Positions 17,415 to 26,375 are shown, counted from the stretch's first letter. The stretch: DNA of 46,510 nt from Eisenbergiella porci (GCF_009696275.1 NZ_VUMI01000046.1:1-46510); one strand, 5' to 3'. Notes: generated from the sequence alone by a model not told the origin. Made by a program: numbers and translations.

Positions 17415-17464
17415 TTGTCTTTCCTGTCTGACTTGATTATAATATTCCCATATTGACAGCACAA
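17415..17464. promoter_or_regulatory. Overlapping divergent promoters of GH27 and AraC
   Basis: On the plus strand TTGTCT (17415-17420) and TATAAT (17438-17443) have a 17-base spacer. On the minus strand TTGTGC (17464-17459) and TATAAT (17441-17436) also have a 17-base spacer. The two -10 boxes share one ATTATAAT, so both promoters cannot be occupied at once. Confidence 0.6.
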
Positions 17465-17495
17465 GAATAAAAAAACGATAACGGAGGGTAATTTT

Positions 17496-18347
17496 TTGAC
17501 CTTGCAAACTTATGGAACCTTCGGCTTCCTCAATCCGGGACAATTGGCGGAGGAACCGCTTATGCTTCTGGATTTCGGCATCGAAAAAAGGCAGTCCGAG
17601 AAGTACGATTTTTATAATAACGACCGGGATTATGACGGCTTTCTGTTTCAGTATACCTTTCAGGGGGAGGGGGTTTTTGAGACGGAGGAGGGCAGCCGCA
17701 GGCTTTCCGCCGGCACCGCCTTTTTCTCCTGCATCCCGGAAAAAAGCAGGTACTATCTGCCTGCGGGAGAACCGGAAAACCGGTGGGAATATCTGTATGT
17801 TCATTTTCAGGGTCCGGCAGCCGTTCCTTTTTTCCGGAAAATAAGAGACAGCTTCGGCCCGGTGGTTACAGTGCCCGCGGACAGCTTTCCGATACAGCTG
17901 TGGCTGAACCTGCACGAGGATATGACAAACGGACGGCAGCTGCGGCGGTATGAGGGTGGAGATCTGGTTTACCGCTTTCTGTCTTCGCTGCTGCGGACCC
18001 TGGAGGAACCGCAGCGGCCTGCGCTGACGCCCTGTGTGGAGGAAAGCATCCGCTACATGAAGGAGCATTTCCCGGAGCATTTTTCCATAGAGGAGCTGGC
18101 GGCGTACAAGGGGCTTTCCTCTGCCTATTTCACCCGGCTTTTTACCAGGGAAACCGGACAGTCCCCGGTCAGATATCTGACCGGGCTGCGGCTTTCCCAT
18201 GCGCTGTCCCTGCTTTTGAACACCACCATGCCCGTGGAAGCGGTGGCCCGGGACTGCGGTTTCTCCTGCGGGAATTATTTCTGTAAGGTGTTCCGCAGGG
18301 CATCCGGCTGCACGCCTGCCGAATACCGGCGGCGCTATGGGGGCTGA
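17496..18347 (+). CDS. AraC family transcriptional regulator (alpha-galactoside locus)
   Basis: A 283-residue regulator. The N-terminal cupin sensor includes FLFQYTFQGEGVFETEEG and AGTAFFSCIPEKSRYYLP. The C-terminal helix-turn-helix pair (about residues 185-280) includes FSIEELAAYKGLSSAYFTRLF and ARDCGFSCGNYFCKVF. Translation starts at TTG 17496, seven bases after GGAGGG. It should activate the divergent GH27-GH4 genes and perhaps GH2, in the manner of the raffinose-type AraC regulators. The effector is unknown. Confidence 0.9.
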   Translation: MTLQTYGTFGFLNPGQLAEEPLMLLDFGIEKRQSEKYDFYNNDRDYDGFLFQYTFQGEGVFETEEGSRRLSAGTAFFSCIPEKSRYYLPAGEPENRWEYLYVHFQGPAAVPFFRKIRDSFGPVVTVPADSFPIQLWLNLHEDMTNGRQLRRYEGGDLVYRFLSSLLRTLEEPQRPALTPCVEESIRYMKEHFPEHFSIEELAAYKGLSSAYFTRLFTRETGQSPVRYLTGLRLSHALSLLLNTTMPVEAVARDCGFSCGNYFCKVFRRASGCTPAEYRRRYGG

Positions 18348-18445
18348 CCGGCTGCGGGCGTCCCACTTCCTCCCTGCAATGCCTGTTATTTAAGCCGCAC
18401 AGAAACAGAAGTCGCTAAAAGATAAAAAGAAGCATCTTATCTCCA

Positions 18446-18473
18446 TTGTTTTCCGGCAGATTTTATTTATACT
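18446..18473 (+). promoter_or_regulatory. Putative promoter of the GH2-MATE operon
   Basis: TTGTTT (18446-18451) and TATACT (18468-18473) are 16 bases apart, within the 266-base gap after the AraC gene. The predicted leader is about 135 bases. No operator was recognised. Confidence 0.4.
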
Positions 18474-18613
18474 TGGTTAGAGCGTGATTAAAAATTACGT
18501 GGGAAAACGGCGGGTAAAAACACTGCCGCCGGCACCAAATAAGGCCTGGCCGCAGAAAGGCAGCTGCCAGTTATCAGCAGCGGACGGGCATGAAAAAAAC
18601 GGAGGACAGATAT

Positions 18614-21013
18614 ATGGACAGTTTGACGATGAGGCTTGAAGAAAATTGGAAATTTCACCTTGGCGAGGCGGAAGACGCCTGGTATAAGGGTTATGATGAC
18701 AGCAGCTGGCGCGACGTGGTAATTCCCCACGACTGGTCGGTGGAACAGCCCTTCAGCCAGGAATATTCCAGCGGTACGGGATACCTGGCAGGCGGGACCG
18801 GCTGGTACCGGGTTCGTTTTACACTGCCGGAGGAATACCGGGGGAAGAAAATCTCACTGCTGTTCGACGGAGTATATAAAAACAGCCAGGTATGGTGCAA
18901 CAGCTATTACCTGGGAAAACGTCCCAACGGTTATGTCCCTTTTGCATATGACATCAGCGAAAAGGCCTTTTTCGGGGATATGGACAATGAGGTAAGCGTT
19001 AAGGTAACCCACACGGATGTGGCGGATTCCAGATGGTTTACGGGAACCGGCATCACACGGAAGGTGTGCGTCCTGGTGGAAGAGGCGGTGCATCCCGTAC
19101 AGAACGGGATCTTTTTTTCCACGCTTTACGGTGATGACGGAAAATCAGCCCAGGTGGAGGTTTCCCATGAAATCGTGAACGAGGGGACGGATAAGGCCAG
19201 CGTTTCCCTGATCAGCTCCCTTTGGGACGCAGAGGGGAAAAAAGTGCTGGAGGTATCTTCCTGTGCGGAGTTTGCCCCGGGAGAGAAAAAGACCATTGCT
19301 TTAAACGGATGTGTGAAGCACCCCAGCCTCTGGTCCCCGGAATCCCCTTATCTGTACCGCCTCAATACGGTGCTCTCCGTAAACGGGGAAAAGGGCTACG
19401 AAGTATTTTCAGGTAAAGTGGGCATCCGTACCTTCCGTTTTGATGCGGATAAGGGATTTTTCCTGAACGGGAAAAACCGGAAGCTGAAGGGCGTCTGCGT
19501 CCACCATGACGGAGGCTGCCTGGGAGCCGCCATGACAAAAGAAGTCTGGGAGCGCAGACTGACCGCGCTGAAGGAAATGGGCTGTGACGCCATCCGCACC
19601 AGCCATAATCCCCATATGCCGGAGCTGTACGATCTGTGTGATGAAATGGGCTTCCTGATGATGGATGAAGCCTTCGACGAGTGGGAAAACCCGAAAAACA
19701 AATGGTCCACAGGACATAATGTGTACCCGCCCAAGCATCAGGGTTACTTTGAGGATTTCCCGGAATGGCATGAAAAGGATCTGGCGGCCATGGTTTTAAG
19801 GGACAGGAACCATCCTTCCATTATCATGTGGAGCATCGGAAATGAAATCGACTACCCCAATGATCCCTACTGCCATCCTTTATTTGGAGAAATGACAGGC
19901 AACAATGACAAAAATAAGCCCGCCGCGGAGCGGATGTACAATCCTGATAAGCCGAACATGGAACGGCTTTCTCCCATCGCGGCAGAGCTGGCCGGCATTG
20001 TAAGACAGTACGATTCCACACGCCCGGTAACGCTGGCCGCGGCATTCCCGGAGCTTTCCTCCAGGCTGCATTATTTCGACGCGCTGGATGTGGTGGGCTA
20101 CAACTATAAAGAGCATCTGTATGAAGAGGATCACCGCCGTTTTCCCACCCTGCCTTTCCTGGGCAGTGAAAACGGACACAGCTATCAGGCCTGGAAGGCT
20201 GTAAGGGATAACGATTATATCAGCGGCCAGTTTCTCTGGACCGGCATTGATTACCTGGGAGAAGCGCACGGATGGCCTATCCACGGCTCCGCCGCCGGGC
20301 TCCTGACGCTTGCTGGCTTCCCCAAAGCACGCTATTACCGCAGAAAGTCCTTCTGGTCAGAAAACCCCATGGTATATCTTGCCACGGTAAAATACGAAGG
20401 AAACCACGAGGAATGGATGCCTTTATATGAATCCTGGAACTATGAATCCGGCGATAAGGTTCTGGTCCGCCTGTTCACCAACCAGCCTGAAGCGGAGCTT
20501 TTCCTGAACGGGAAATCCCTGGGCGCCCGGAAGGAACTGGGCGAGGACGGCTGCATGGAATGGATCGTGGATTATGAGCCAGGCGAACTGAAGGCCGTGG
20601 CCGGGAAGCTTTCCGCAGCCTCCAGTGAAGGCTGTGTAAGCTTTACCCTTCATACCACAGGGGATGCGGCGAAGCTGCTGCTTTCCCGCTGGCGCTCTGC
20701 ACGGGAAAAAGGAGAAAACGCGGATGACCTTCACCCTGTTTATCAGGTGGAGATCACGGTTGCCGACAGCGAGGGATGCCGTATCGGCAATGCGGACTGC
20801 CTTGTAGAGGCGCAGGTTACCGGCAGCGGCGTTCTCCTGGGGCTGGAAAACGGTGACCTGGCTGACAATACGCCTTATTCCGATTCTTCCAGAAGGGCGT
20901 ACGAAGGCCGTCTCATCGCTTACATACGCCGCACGGGAGACGGAGCCATCACCCTGCGCGCCCACGCGGAAAACCTGCCCGAAGAAACACTTATTATAGA
21001 AGAAAATGCCTGA
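18614..21013 (+). CDS. Beta-galactosidase-type glycoside hydrolase family 2
   Basis: A 799-residue cytoplasmic GH2 enzyme. The N-terminal jelly-roll sugar-binding domain (GTGWYRVRFTLP, HTDVADSRWFTGTGI) is followed by an immunoglobulin-like domain, the TIM barrel with acid/base Glu411 in SIGNEIDYP and nucleophile Glu519 in LGSENGHS, and C-terminal beta domains typical of the DUF4982-containing galactosidases. The ATG at 18614 follows GGAGGACAGATAT; an ATG 24 bases upstream lacks a ribosome site. It is co-transcribed with the MATE gene 29 bases downstream. Beta-galactosidase is the likely activity; beta-glucuronidase is a less likely alternative. Confidence 0.9.
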   Translation: MDSLTMRLEENWKFHLGEAEDAWYKGYDDSSWRDVVIPHDWSVEQPFSQEYSSGTGYLAGGTGWYRVRFTLPEEYRGKKISLLFDGVYKNSQVWCNSYYLGKRPNGYVPFAYDISEKAFFGDMDNEVSVKVTHTDVADSRWFTGTGITRKVCVLVEEAVHPVQNGIFFSTLYGDDGKSAQVEVSHEIVNEGTDKASVSLISSLWDAEGKKVLEVSSCAEFAPGEKKTIALNGCVKHPSLWSPESPYLYRLNTVLSVNGEKGYEVFSGKVGIRTFRFDADKGFFLNGKNRKLKGVCVHHDGGCLGAAMTKEVWERRLTALKEMGCDAIRTSHNPHMPELYDLCDEMGFLMMDEAFDEWENPKNKWSTGHNVYPPKHQGYFEDFPEWHEKDLAAMVLRDRNHPSIIMWSIGNEIDYPNDPYCHPLFGEMTGNNDKNKPAAERMYNPDKPNMERLSPIAAELAGIVRQYDSTRPVTLAAAFPELSSRLHYFDALDVVGYNYKEHLYEEDHRRFPTLPFLGSENGHSYQAWKAVRDNDYISGQFLWTGIDYLGEAHGWPIHGSAAGLLTLAGFPKARYYRRKSFWSENPMVYLATVKYEGNHEEWMPLYESWNYESGDKVLVRLFTNQPEAELFLNGKSLGARKELGEDGCMEWIVDYEPGELKAVAGKLSAASSEGCVSFTLHTTGDAAKLLLSRWRSAREKGENADDLHPVYQVEITVADSEGCRIGNADCLVEAQVTGSGVLLGLENGDLADNTPYSDSSRRAYEGRLIAYIRRTGDGAITLRAHAENLPEETLIIEENA

Positions 21014-21042
21014 AGCTGACGGAATCGAGGAAATGACAGAAT

Positions 21043-22431
21043 ATGGATACTTTGACCGGGCAAAAAAAGAGCTTTCAATTGTATGACAAATCCCTGAGCC
21101 GGATTGAAACGCCTCAGGGGACGTTGACGCTGGTATCGGTGTTTCTCCCCTTCTTTGTGGAAATGCTGCTTACCAACTCCATGGGAACCGTCAACACGCT
21201 GGTGCTCAGCCACTATTCCGATGAGGCCGTGGCATCCGTAGGCGCAGCCAACCAGCTGATGGGCATGATATTTACCTTTTATACGGTTATCAGCACCGGC
21301 GCCAGCATTTTTATCAGCCACCGGCTGGGGGCAAAGCAGAAGGAGGCGGCTTCGGACGCCGCCTTCACCTCCATATTCTGCGGGCTGGCGCTCAGCCTCG
21401 TGGTGGGGACCGTGCTTTCCTTCTTTGCCCACAGGCTGATGGAAATGATGCAGCTAAGCGGCCAGGTGCTGGAGGATGCGGCGGTTTATTTCCGAATCTG
21501 CATCTCCTTCTCCTTTTTCCAGGCGCTGATATCTTCCATTTCCGCCATCTTCCGGAGCTACGGCCTGCCGAAAATAGCGGTCTGGGTATCACTGTTCATG
21601 AATTTTCTGAATGCCGTGCTGAATGTAATCGTTATTTTCCGGCCGTTTGAAACTCCGCTTCATGGGGTCAGCGGCATTGCGATTACCAACGTAATCAGCC
21701 GCGGAGCTGCCTTTGTACTGATTGTGGTATGCCTGCTGAGAAGCTCCCTGGAGCTAAACTTCCGTAAAAAGAACCTGAAAACGCTGAAATGCATCGGAAA
21801 TATCCTGCATATCGGTCTTCCCGGCGGAATCAGTTCACTTTCCTATTCCACTTCCCAGGTGGTATCCACCTCCATTCTCGCGGTTCTGGGGACGGCGGCC
21901 ATCTCTACTAAAATATACCTGTCCACCATATTCTTTTATGTCTATGTGATCGGTATGTCCCTTGGCATGGCAACCTCCCTCATCATCGGCTGGATGACCG
22001 GAGCAGGGGAATATGATAAGGCTTACCGGCTGAACATGCAGAACCTGCGCATTGCCGTGCTGCTAAACGCCGCCGGCTCCACCCTGATTTTCCTTTTCGG
22101 CGAACCGTTGATGGGCCTGTTTACAGACAGTGCGGAAATCATGGCTCTGGCACGTCCCATCCTGTTTATCGATATTTTTGTGGAAATCGGCAGGGCCTTC
22201 AACCATATCGAGGATAACTCCCTGCGCGGCGCCGGGGATGTGATATTCTCCATGATCGTTTCCATTATTTCCTGCTGGACCATGAGCATCCTCTTTTCCT
22301 ATATTCTGGGAATCCGGCTGGGACTTGGGTTGACAGGCTGCTGGATTGCCTTCATGATGGATGAACTGTTCCGTGGAATCACCTTCTTCTTCCGCTGGCG
22401 GTCGCGGCGTTGGACGCTGCGGAAGGTATAA
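21043..22431 (+). CDS. MATE family efflux transporter
   Basis: A 462-residue integral membrane protein with about twelve predicted membrane helices in two homologous halves. MATE-like features include LTNSMGTVNTLVLSHYSDEAVASVGAA near the start and ISTGASIFISHRLGAKQKE. These proteins export drugs or metabolites in exchange for Na+ or H+. It begins 29 bases after the GH2 gene with a weak AGGAAA site, so it is probably translated from the same mRNA. Its place after a glycosidase suggests that it may export a glycan breakdown product, but drug efflux is equally possible. The gene ends at a bidirectional terminator. Confidence 0.9.
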   Translation: MDTLTGQKKSFQLYDKSLSRIETPQGTLTLVSVFLPFFVEMLLTNSMGTVNTLVLSHYSDEAVASVGAANQLMGMIFTFYTVISTGASIFISHRLGAKQKEAASDAAFTSIFCGLALSLVVGTVLSFFAHRLMEMMQLSGQVLEDAAVYFRICISFSFFQALISSISAIFRSYGLPKIAVWVSLFMNFLNAVLNVIVIFRPFETPLHGVSGIAITNVISRGAAFVLIVVCLLRSSLELNFRKKNLKTLKCIGNILHIGLPGGISSLSYSTSQVVSTSILAVLGTAAISTKIYLSTIFFYVYVIGMSLGMATSLIIGWMTGAGEYDKAYRLNMQNLRIAVLLNAAGSTLIFLFGEPLMGLFTDSAEIMALARPILFIDIFVEIGRAFNHIEDNSLRGAGDVIFSMIVSIISCWTMSILFSYILGIRLGLGLTGCWIAFMMDELFRGITFFFRWRSRRWTLRKV

Positions 22432-22472
22432 CCGAATCGGCGTAACCGGATCAGGCATTTTGATGTTGAAAA

Positions 22473-22502
22473 GCCTCTGTCGTTTTCCATTACGGCAGAG
22501 GC
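22473..22502. terminator. Bidirectional terminator between MATE and XRE genes
   Basis: GCCTCTG (22473-22479) pairs with CAGAGGC (22496-22502), with inner CGT/ACG. TTCTTTT follows on the plus strand, and an AA-rich flank gives a short T run on the minus strand. The last codons and stop of the XRE gene lie inside the stem. Confidence 0.75.
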
Positions 22503-22942
22503 TTCTTTTGTATTTTTCTTTGTTTACCTTTTATTTTCTTAGATTCCATTTCTTCTATTATTTTTCTGAAATCCGAACTGTCCCTCAGCGTTTTCTTACT
22601 CATTTTCAATACGTAAGAGAGAATTCTGGTCTCATACTCATCGCAATCCTTAAGCAGCTCTATATATCCTCCCGGCAGCTGGGGTTCCTTTCTGTCAGGC
22701 TCGTCATAGAGAAGTTCATCCACAGATACATACAGCGCATTGGCTATATTTACAATGATCTCCAGACTGGGATTTCCGAGTCCTGATTCAATCCGGCTGA
22801 CATATACCGGAACAATACCGACTGCATCAGCCAGCATTTCCTGAGTCATGTCCGCCCTGATTCTGGCTATCTTGATCCGTTTTCCCATCTCTTTCTTCTC
22901 CGCCTGCGTCAGCTGCTTCTTTTCCCCTTTCCTTCTTCCCAT
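22490..22942 (-). CDS. XRE family helix-turn-helix regulator
   Basis: A 150-residue DNA-binding protein. The helix-turn-helix domain (about residues 20-78) reads GKRIKIARIRADMTQEMLAD, then VYVSRIESGLGNPSLEIIVN and VDELLYDEP. The C-terminal 60 residues form a conserved-looking helical tail (LLKDCDEYETRILSYVLK). It is downstream of, and overlaps by 116 bases in another frame, a second regulator of the same type. The start at 22942 has AGAGGAAG upstream; an ATG at 22888 (MGKRIK) with GGAG is an alternative that shortens the overlap to 62 bases. Targets are unknown, possibly both genes themselves. Confidence 0.85.
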   Translation of the reverse strand: MGRRKGEKKQLTQAEKKEMGKRIKIARIRADMTQEMLADAVGIVPVYVSRIESGLGNPSLEIIVNIANALYVSVDELLYDEPDRKEPQLPGGYIELLKDCDEYETRILSYVLKMSKKTLRDSSDFRKIIEEMESKKIKGKQRKIQKKPLP

Positions 22943-23321
22943 TCCATTTCTTCCTCTCCAACAGCTTTATAGCTTCCGTATAGTCCTCGTCCATCCGCAG
23001 CGTTGCTTTATACCATTTTAAAATATAAAGCAGCTGACGCTGTTCGTTAGCGCTGCAGTCCTTCAGCGTATCCATTATTTCCCATCTGAACACTCTGCCG
23101 GATTTCAATACACTGTCACACAGAAGCTCATCATTTCGGACAGAAAGAGCCTTGGAAATACTGCATAAAACAGCCAGGCTGGGCCTCTCATTTCCCGATT
23201 CCAAATTCGATATGCGGGACGGTTCCACCACAGCCAATGACGCCAGCTTTTCCTGACCAATTTCCATCCTGTTTCTTGCTGCTTTTATTCTTTCACCAAG
23301 CGCTTTCGTATTCACCGTCAC
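22827..23321 (-). CDS. XRE family helix-turn-helix regulator
   Basis: A 164-residue regulator related in plan to the next gene. The helix-turn-helix region (about residues 8-66) contains GERIKAARNRMEIGQEKLAS, VEPSRISNLESGNERPSL and NDELLCD. A helical segment (LKDCSANEQRQLLYILKW) matches the same position in its neighbour, and a charged low-complexity tail follows, encoded in the overlap. Translation starts at GTG 23321, nine bases after AGGAGG. The two proteins look like an ancient duplication. They are transcribed together, and the charged tail may be an out-of-frame extension caused by loss of an earlier stop codon. Confidence 0.85.
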   Translation of the reverse strand: MTVNTKALGERIKAARNRMEIGQEKLASLAVVEPSRISNLESGNERPSLAVLCSISKALSVRNDELLCDSVLKSGRVFRWEIMDTLKDCSANEQRQLLYILKWYKATLRMDEDYTEAIKLLERKKWNGKKERGKEAADAGGEERDGKTDQDSQNQGGHDSGNAG

Positions 23322-23371
23322 AAAGACCAGCCTCCTGCATTACGTCTTATATGACTCATTGTAACCTTAGA

Positions 23372-23419
23372 TATAGTATATTATAATAAACTATATAATT
23401 AATTTATTATTATAGTATA
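23372..23419. promoter_or_regulatory. Operator-like repeats in the divergent AT-rich gap
   Basis: TATAGTATA occurs as a direct repeat at 23372-23380 and 23411-23419. Between the copies are inverted ATAATAAA (23383-23390) and TTTATTAT (23403-23410). The site lies between the divergent XRE pair and the unknown gene at 23538, so it may be an XRE operator overlapping AT-rich promoters. Confidence 0.45.
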
Positions 23420-23537
23420 ATTACTTAATCCGTAATAAAAGATTGTTTTCCGGGAATGCTTATATAGATGCGCGCTGCTTACAAATTTACATAACATAAT
23501 AAACGGGGATCTTTTTTCTCCGATGAAAGGAAAAATC

Positions 23538-24146
23538 ATGGAATTTGAATCGGTAGAAATCCGCAGGCTGCTGGCCGCGCTTACGGAACGCACCCGGAAA
23601 GGGACGATTAGCTGGGAAGTGGCGGAATACGATCCCATCTGCTTTATGACTGAAATGGGTGTGGAATTTGATGGCTCGGAGACAGAAAATTTTGCCCAGA
23701 ACATCGCCTTTTGCTGCCGGCTGAAAACTGGCCGCTCCATCTGGCTGGAGGCCTATGAATCCATAGGCTTCCCGTCTCCCCGCGGCTTTCCCTCCCCATC
23801 GGCCGGGCCGGCCCTGAGGGGCCTGGGGTTTTACATCATCCGTTTCCTCTCCCCTTCCGGGAAGGTGCTTTACCAGTCGGAACGGATTGTGACCAAAAGA
23901 GAGCAGCAGCTTCTCATATGTCTTCTCTGTGACGCTGTTTTTCAGAATACGGAACCTTATTTTCTCCATCTGCCGCACAATAATACGGCACAGTTCCAGA
24001 AATACCTGCACCATCATGATCCGGGCGGCGGCCTGGAGGACCATCCGCTCTCCCAGCTTATGAAAAAATTTTACAGGGATAACCGCTGTCTGGAATTTCA
24101 TTTGCTGGCCATAAGCTGTGCCAACGGAATCAAAAACGGGAAATGA
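23538..24146 (+). CDS. Hypothetical protein
   Basis: I do not recognise this 202-residue protein. It has no signal peptide or membrane helix. The first 85 residues are mixed alpha/beta (VEIRRLLAALTERTRKGTISW), followed by a proline- and serine-rich insert (about 84-98) and a second domain with several histidines (LHLPHNN, YLHHHDPGGG). The ATG at 23538 was chosen because AAAGGAAAAATC precedes it; an ATG at 23523 has no such site. It is divergent from the XRE pair, and its stop codon sits inside a terminator stem shared with the convergent AraC gene. Confidence 0.65.
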   Translation: MEFESVEIRRLLAALTERTRKGTISWEVAEYDPICFMTEMGVEFDGSETENFAQNIAFCCRLKTGRSIWLEAYESIGFPSPRGFPSPSAGPALRGLGFYIIRFLSPSGKVLYQSERIVTKREQQLLICLLCDAVFQNTEPYFLHLPHNNTAQFQKYLHHHDPGGGLEDHPLSQLMKKFYRDNRCLEFHLLAISCANGIKNGK

Positions 24147-24165
24147 CGCATTCTGTCATTTCCCG
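24137..24165. terminator. Bidirectional terminator holding two stop codons
   Basis: CGGGAAATGAC (24137-24147) and GTCATTTCCCG (24155-24165) form a perfect 11-base stem, flanked by an A run on the left and a T run on the right. The TGA of the plus-strand gene (24144-24146) and the TGA of the minus-strand gene (24158-24156) both lie in the stem. Confidence 0.85.
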
Positions 24166-25079
24166 CTTTTTCTCCCGTTCAGGCCTTCCCTGGCATATTC
24201 TGTAGGCGATTTTCCCGTATACTTTTTAAAAACCCTGCTGAAATAGTATTCATCCGGGAATCCAACGCTCTCCCCGATTTTGGACATTTTCCAGGGGGAA
24301 TTGAGGATCAGCGCCTTGGCATGGTTGATCCGCACCCGGTTCAGATACCTGAAAATCGTCTGCCCTGTCACCTTCTTAAAGGTACGGTTCATATAATCAA
24401 AATTGCCGCCGAATTCCTTTTCCAGAAGCTGACCCGTGATATCCCCGGCATATTCCCTGTTCAGGTAATTCAGCATTTCCTGTACATTCCGGTAGGAGCG
24501 GGGCTGCTCCTCTACATAAGCAACCGTCTCCGTGGATACATAGCTTCTGCCAATTTCCACAAAAGCCTCCAGTATCTTACAGGCCAGCATGGTTTTATAA
24601 TTCTCCAGCTGTGTCGTGTTATTTTCCACCGCCTCATTCAAAAGCTCCGTCACCTTAACAAGACTGCTGTAATCGGCCATGTGGTAATGCTTCGGAAGAT
24701 ACAGGCTCTGGCCTTCGCACTTTTCATAACTGAAAATATCACTCTGGATCGACTCCTGCCTGTTCTCCAGCAGAAGCTTCTGAAATCCCTTTTCTTCTTC
24801 AAAGGGTTCTATTTCAGGATGCCTGAAATGTACGTAAAAATACTCGCACCAGGAGGCTTTCACTCCCACATGCGTAAACCGGGGATCCAGTACAAATACA
24901 TCCCCCGGCTGAAGGGTAACCGCCCGTCCGTCCTCCTCCAGATACATGACGCCCTTCTTAATGAGATAAACTATGTATTCGTCCGCCTTTCTTCTCCGGT
25001 GCACGTAAGGCGGTTCAATCACCACCGAATCCGCCAGCCTGACCGATGGCAGAATCCGGGGATTCATCCGGTAAAACAT
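24156..25079 (-). CDS. AraC family transcriptional regulator
   Basis: A 307-residue regulator with an N-terminal cupin sensor (EYIVYLIKKGVMYLEEDGRA, then QPGDVFVLDPRFTHVG) and a C-terminal double helix-turn-helix (about 205-300) containing YAGDITGQLLEKEFGGNFDY, FKKVTGQTIFRYLNRVRINHA and SVGFPDEYYFSRVFKKYTGKSP. It follows the LacI gene on the same strand after 71 bases and may be co-transcribed with it. It probably controls one of the neighbouring glycosidase or ABC genes, but no target site is evident. The start context is modest (GGGAGACAGCAGGGA). Confidence 0.88.
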   Translation of the reverse strand: MFYRMNPRILPSVRLADSVVIEPPYVHRRRKADEYIVYLIKKGVMYLEEDGRAVTLQPGDVFVLDPRFTHVGVKASWCEYFYVHFRHPEIEPFEEEKGFQKLLLENRQESIQSDIFSYEKCEGQSLYLPKHYHMADYSSLVKVTELLNEAVENNTTQLENYKTMLACKILEAFVEIGRSYVSTETVAYVEEQPRSYRNVQEMLNYLNREYAGDITGQLLEKEFGGNFDYMNRTFKKVTGQTIFRYLNRVRINHAKALILNSPWKMSKIGESVGFPDEYYFSRVFKKYTGKSPTEYAREGLNGRKSGK

Positions 25080-25150
25080 TCCCTGCTGTCTCCCTTCCTC
25101 TCACCCCTCCGGGCATACCGCCGGCCAGCCCGAAACCGGAAATCCAATAC

Positions 25151-26185
25151 TTAACGCACCTGCTTGCAGGAATCCCGAATCACCAGCCGGGATTTCACCA
25201 TCTGCACCCGCGGCGGCTCCTCATTGTGGATAGCCTGTATGGCAGTTTCGATCAGAGTCTTCCCGAACAGCTTATAATCGTAGCCGACACAGGTCAGCCT
25301 TGGCATACAGGTCTCTGCAATATAAGTATTATCAAAGCTCACCACGGAAATATCATCCGGAATGCTGTAGCCCTGCTCCCGCAGCGCACGGACAATCCCC
25401 ACAGCCGTAAAGTCATTGATGGCGATAATCGCGCTGGGCATGGGATGATCTTCCCGGATAAACCGGTACATTGCGTTGCTTCCGCTTTCTATATCGTAGC
25501 TGTGGCCATCCACAATATATTCCTCCCGTACAGGAATCCCGTACTTGCGCAGCATCTGACGGTAACGCAGACGTTTATCCAGGGTGGATTTTACATTGTC
25601 GCGCCCTCCGATGAGAGCGATGTCCCTGTGTCCGTTTTCTATCAGGAACTGCATCAGCAGCTCCATGGACTGCCCCTCGTCAATATTCACCTGATAGCAG
25701 TCCGCGCCGTCCAGTTTGCCTGTAATCAGCACCGGTGTGGTATTGGCAATTTTGTTAATATTCTCCACATAGCTGGTGTCGGATATCAGTTCATCCACCT
25801 TTCCGCCTATCTGGATAATCGCATCCACCCTCTGGCCTGAGAACTTTTCCAGATAGGAAACCTCCATCTCATTGCTTCCCAGGGAATTGCAGAGCATGAG
25901 GAGATAGCCGTTTTCATTGGCCACCTTTTCGCATTCCACCGCCATGGTGGCGTAAAAAGGGTTTCGGATATCAGAAACCATCAGGCCGATTATTTTGGTC
26001 TGAACACTGCTTAAGCCTCTGGCCAGGGCATTAGGCCGGAAATCATACTTCCTGATCAGCGCCTCAACCCTGAATTTCTTTTCCTCGCTCACCTTTGCAT
26101 TCCCAGTCAGCACTCTGGAAACCGTAGCCGGGGATACGCCCGCTTCCTTTGCAATTGTATATATACTGATCGTTTCTTTTTCCAT
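25151..26185 (-). CDS. LacI family transcriptional repressor
   Basis: A 344-residue LacI/GalR-type repressor. The N-terminal helix-turn-helix and hinge read IYTIAKEAGVSPATVSRVLT, and the effector domain shows the family landmarks IIGLMVSDIRNPFYATMAVE, ALIGGRDNVKSTLDKR and SAIIAINDFTAVGIV. The start at 26185 follows GGGGAGGAGCGTA; the longer open frame upstream is not supported. Its own promoter region contains the palindrome TGAAACCGGTATCA with a central CG, typical of this family, so autorepression is likely. A related palindrome at the ABC permease promoter suggests that it also represses the sugar uptake operon. Confidence 0.92.
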   Translation of the reverse strand: MEKETISIYTIAKEAGVSPATVSRVLTGNAKVSEEKKFRVEALIRKYDFRPNALARGLSSVQTKIIGLMVSDIRNPFYATMAVECEKVANENGYLLMLCNSLGSNEMEVSYLEKFSGQRVDAIIQIGGKVDELISDTSYVENINKIANTTPVLITGKLDGADCYQVNIDEGQSMELLMQFLIENGHRDIALIGGRDNVKSTLDKRLRYRQMLRKYGIPVREEYIVDGHSYDIESGSNAMYRFIREDHPMPSAIIAINDFTAVGIVRALREQGYSIPDDISVVSFDNTYIAETCMPRLTCVGYDYKLFGKTLIETAIQAIHNEEPPRVQMVKSRLVIRDSCKQVR

Positions 26186-26236
26186 TACGCTCCTCCCCGT
26201 TCCAGGCATTTCTGTCATTCCCCGAAAACACACCGT

Positions 26237-26289
26237 TGAAACCGGTATCATTATAATTCTATTATAATACATACAGCGGAATTAACCAA
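26237..26289 (-). promoter_or_regulatory. lacI-type promoter with operator
   Basis: On the minus strand TTGGTT (26289-26284), a 17-base spacer and TATAAT (26266-26261) form the promoter. The 14-base palindrome TGATACCGGTTTCA (26250-26237) lies just downstream of the -10 box, near the expected start of transcription. Confidence 0.65.
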
Positions 26290-26375
26290 TCCTTTTTTCA
26301 AAAAAATCGGTAATCTGCAAATTTTTATAAAATTTGCTTTCCGTAAGTTTTTTGCGGCGCGGTTATGGATAAAAT

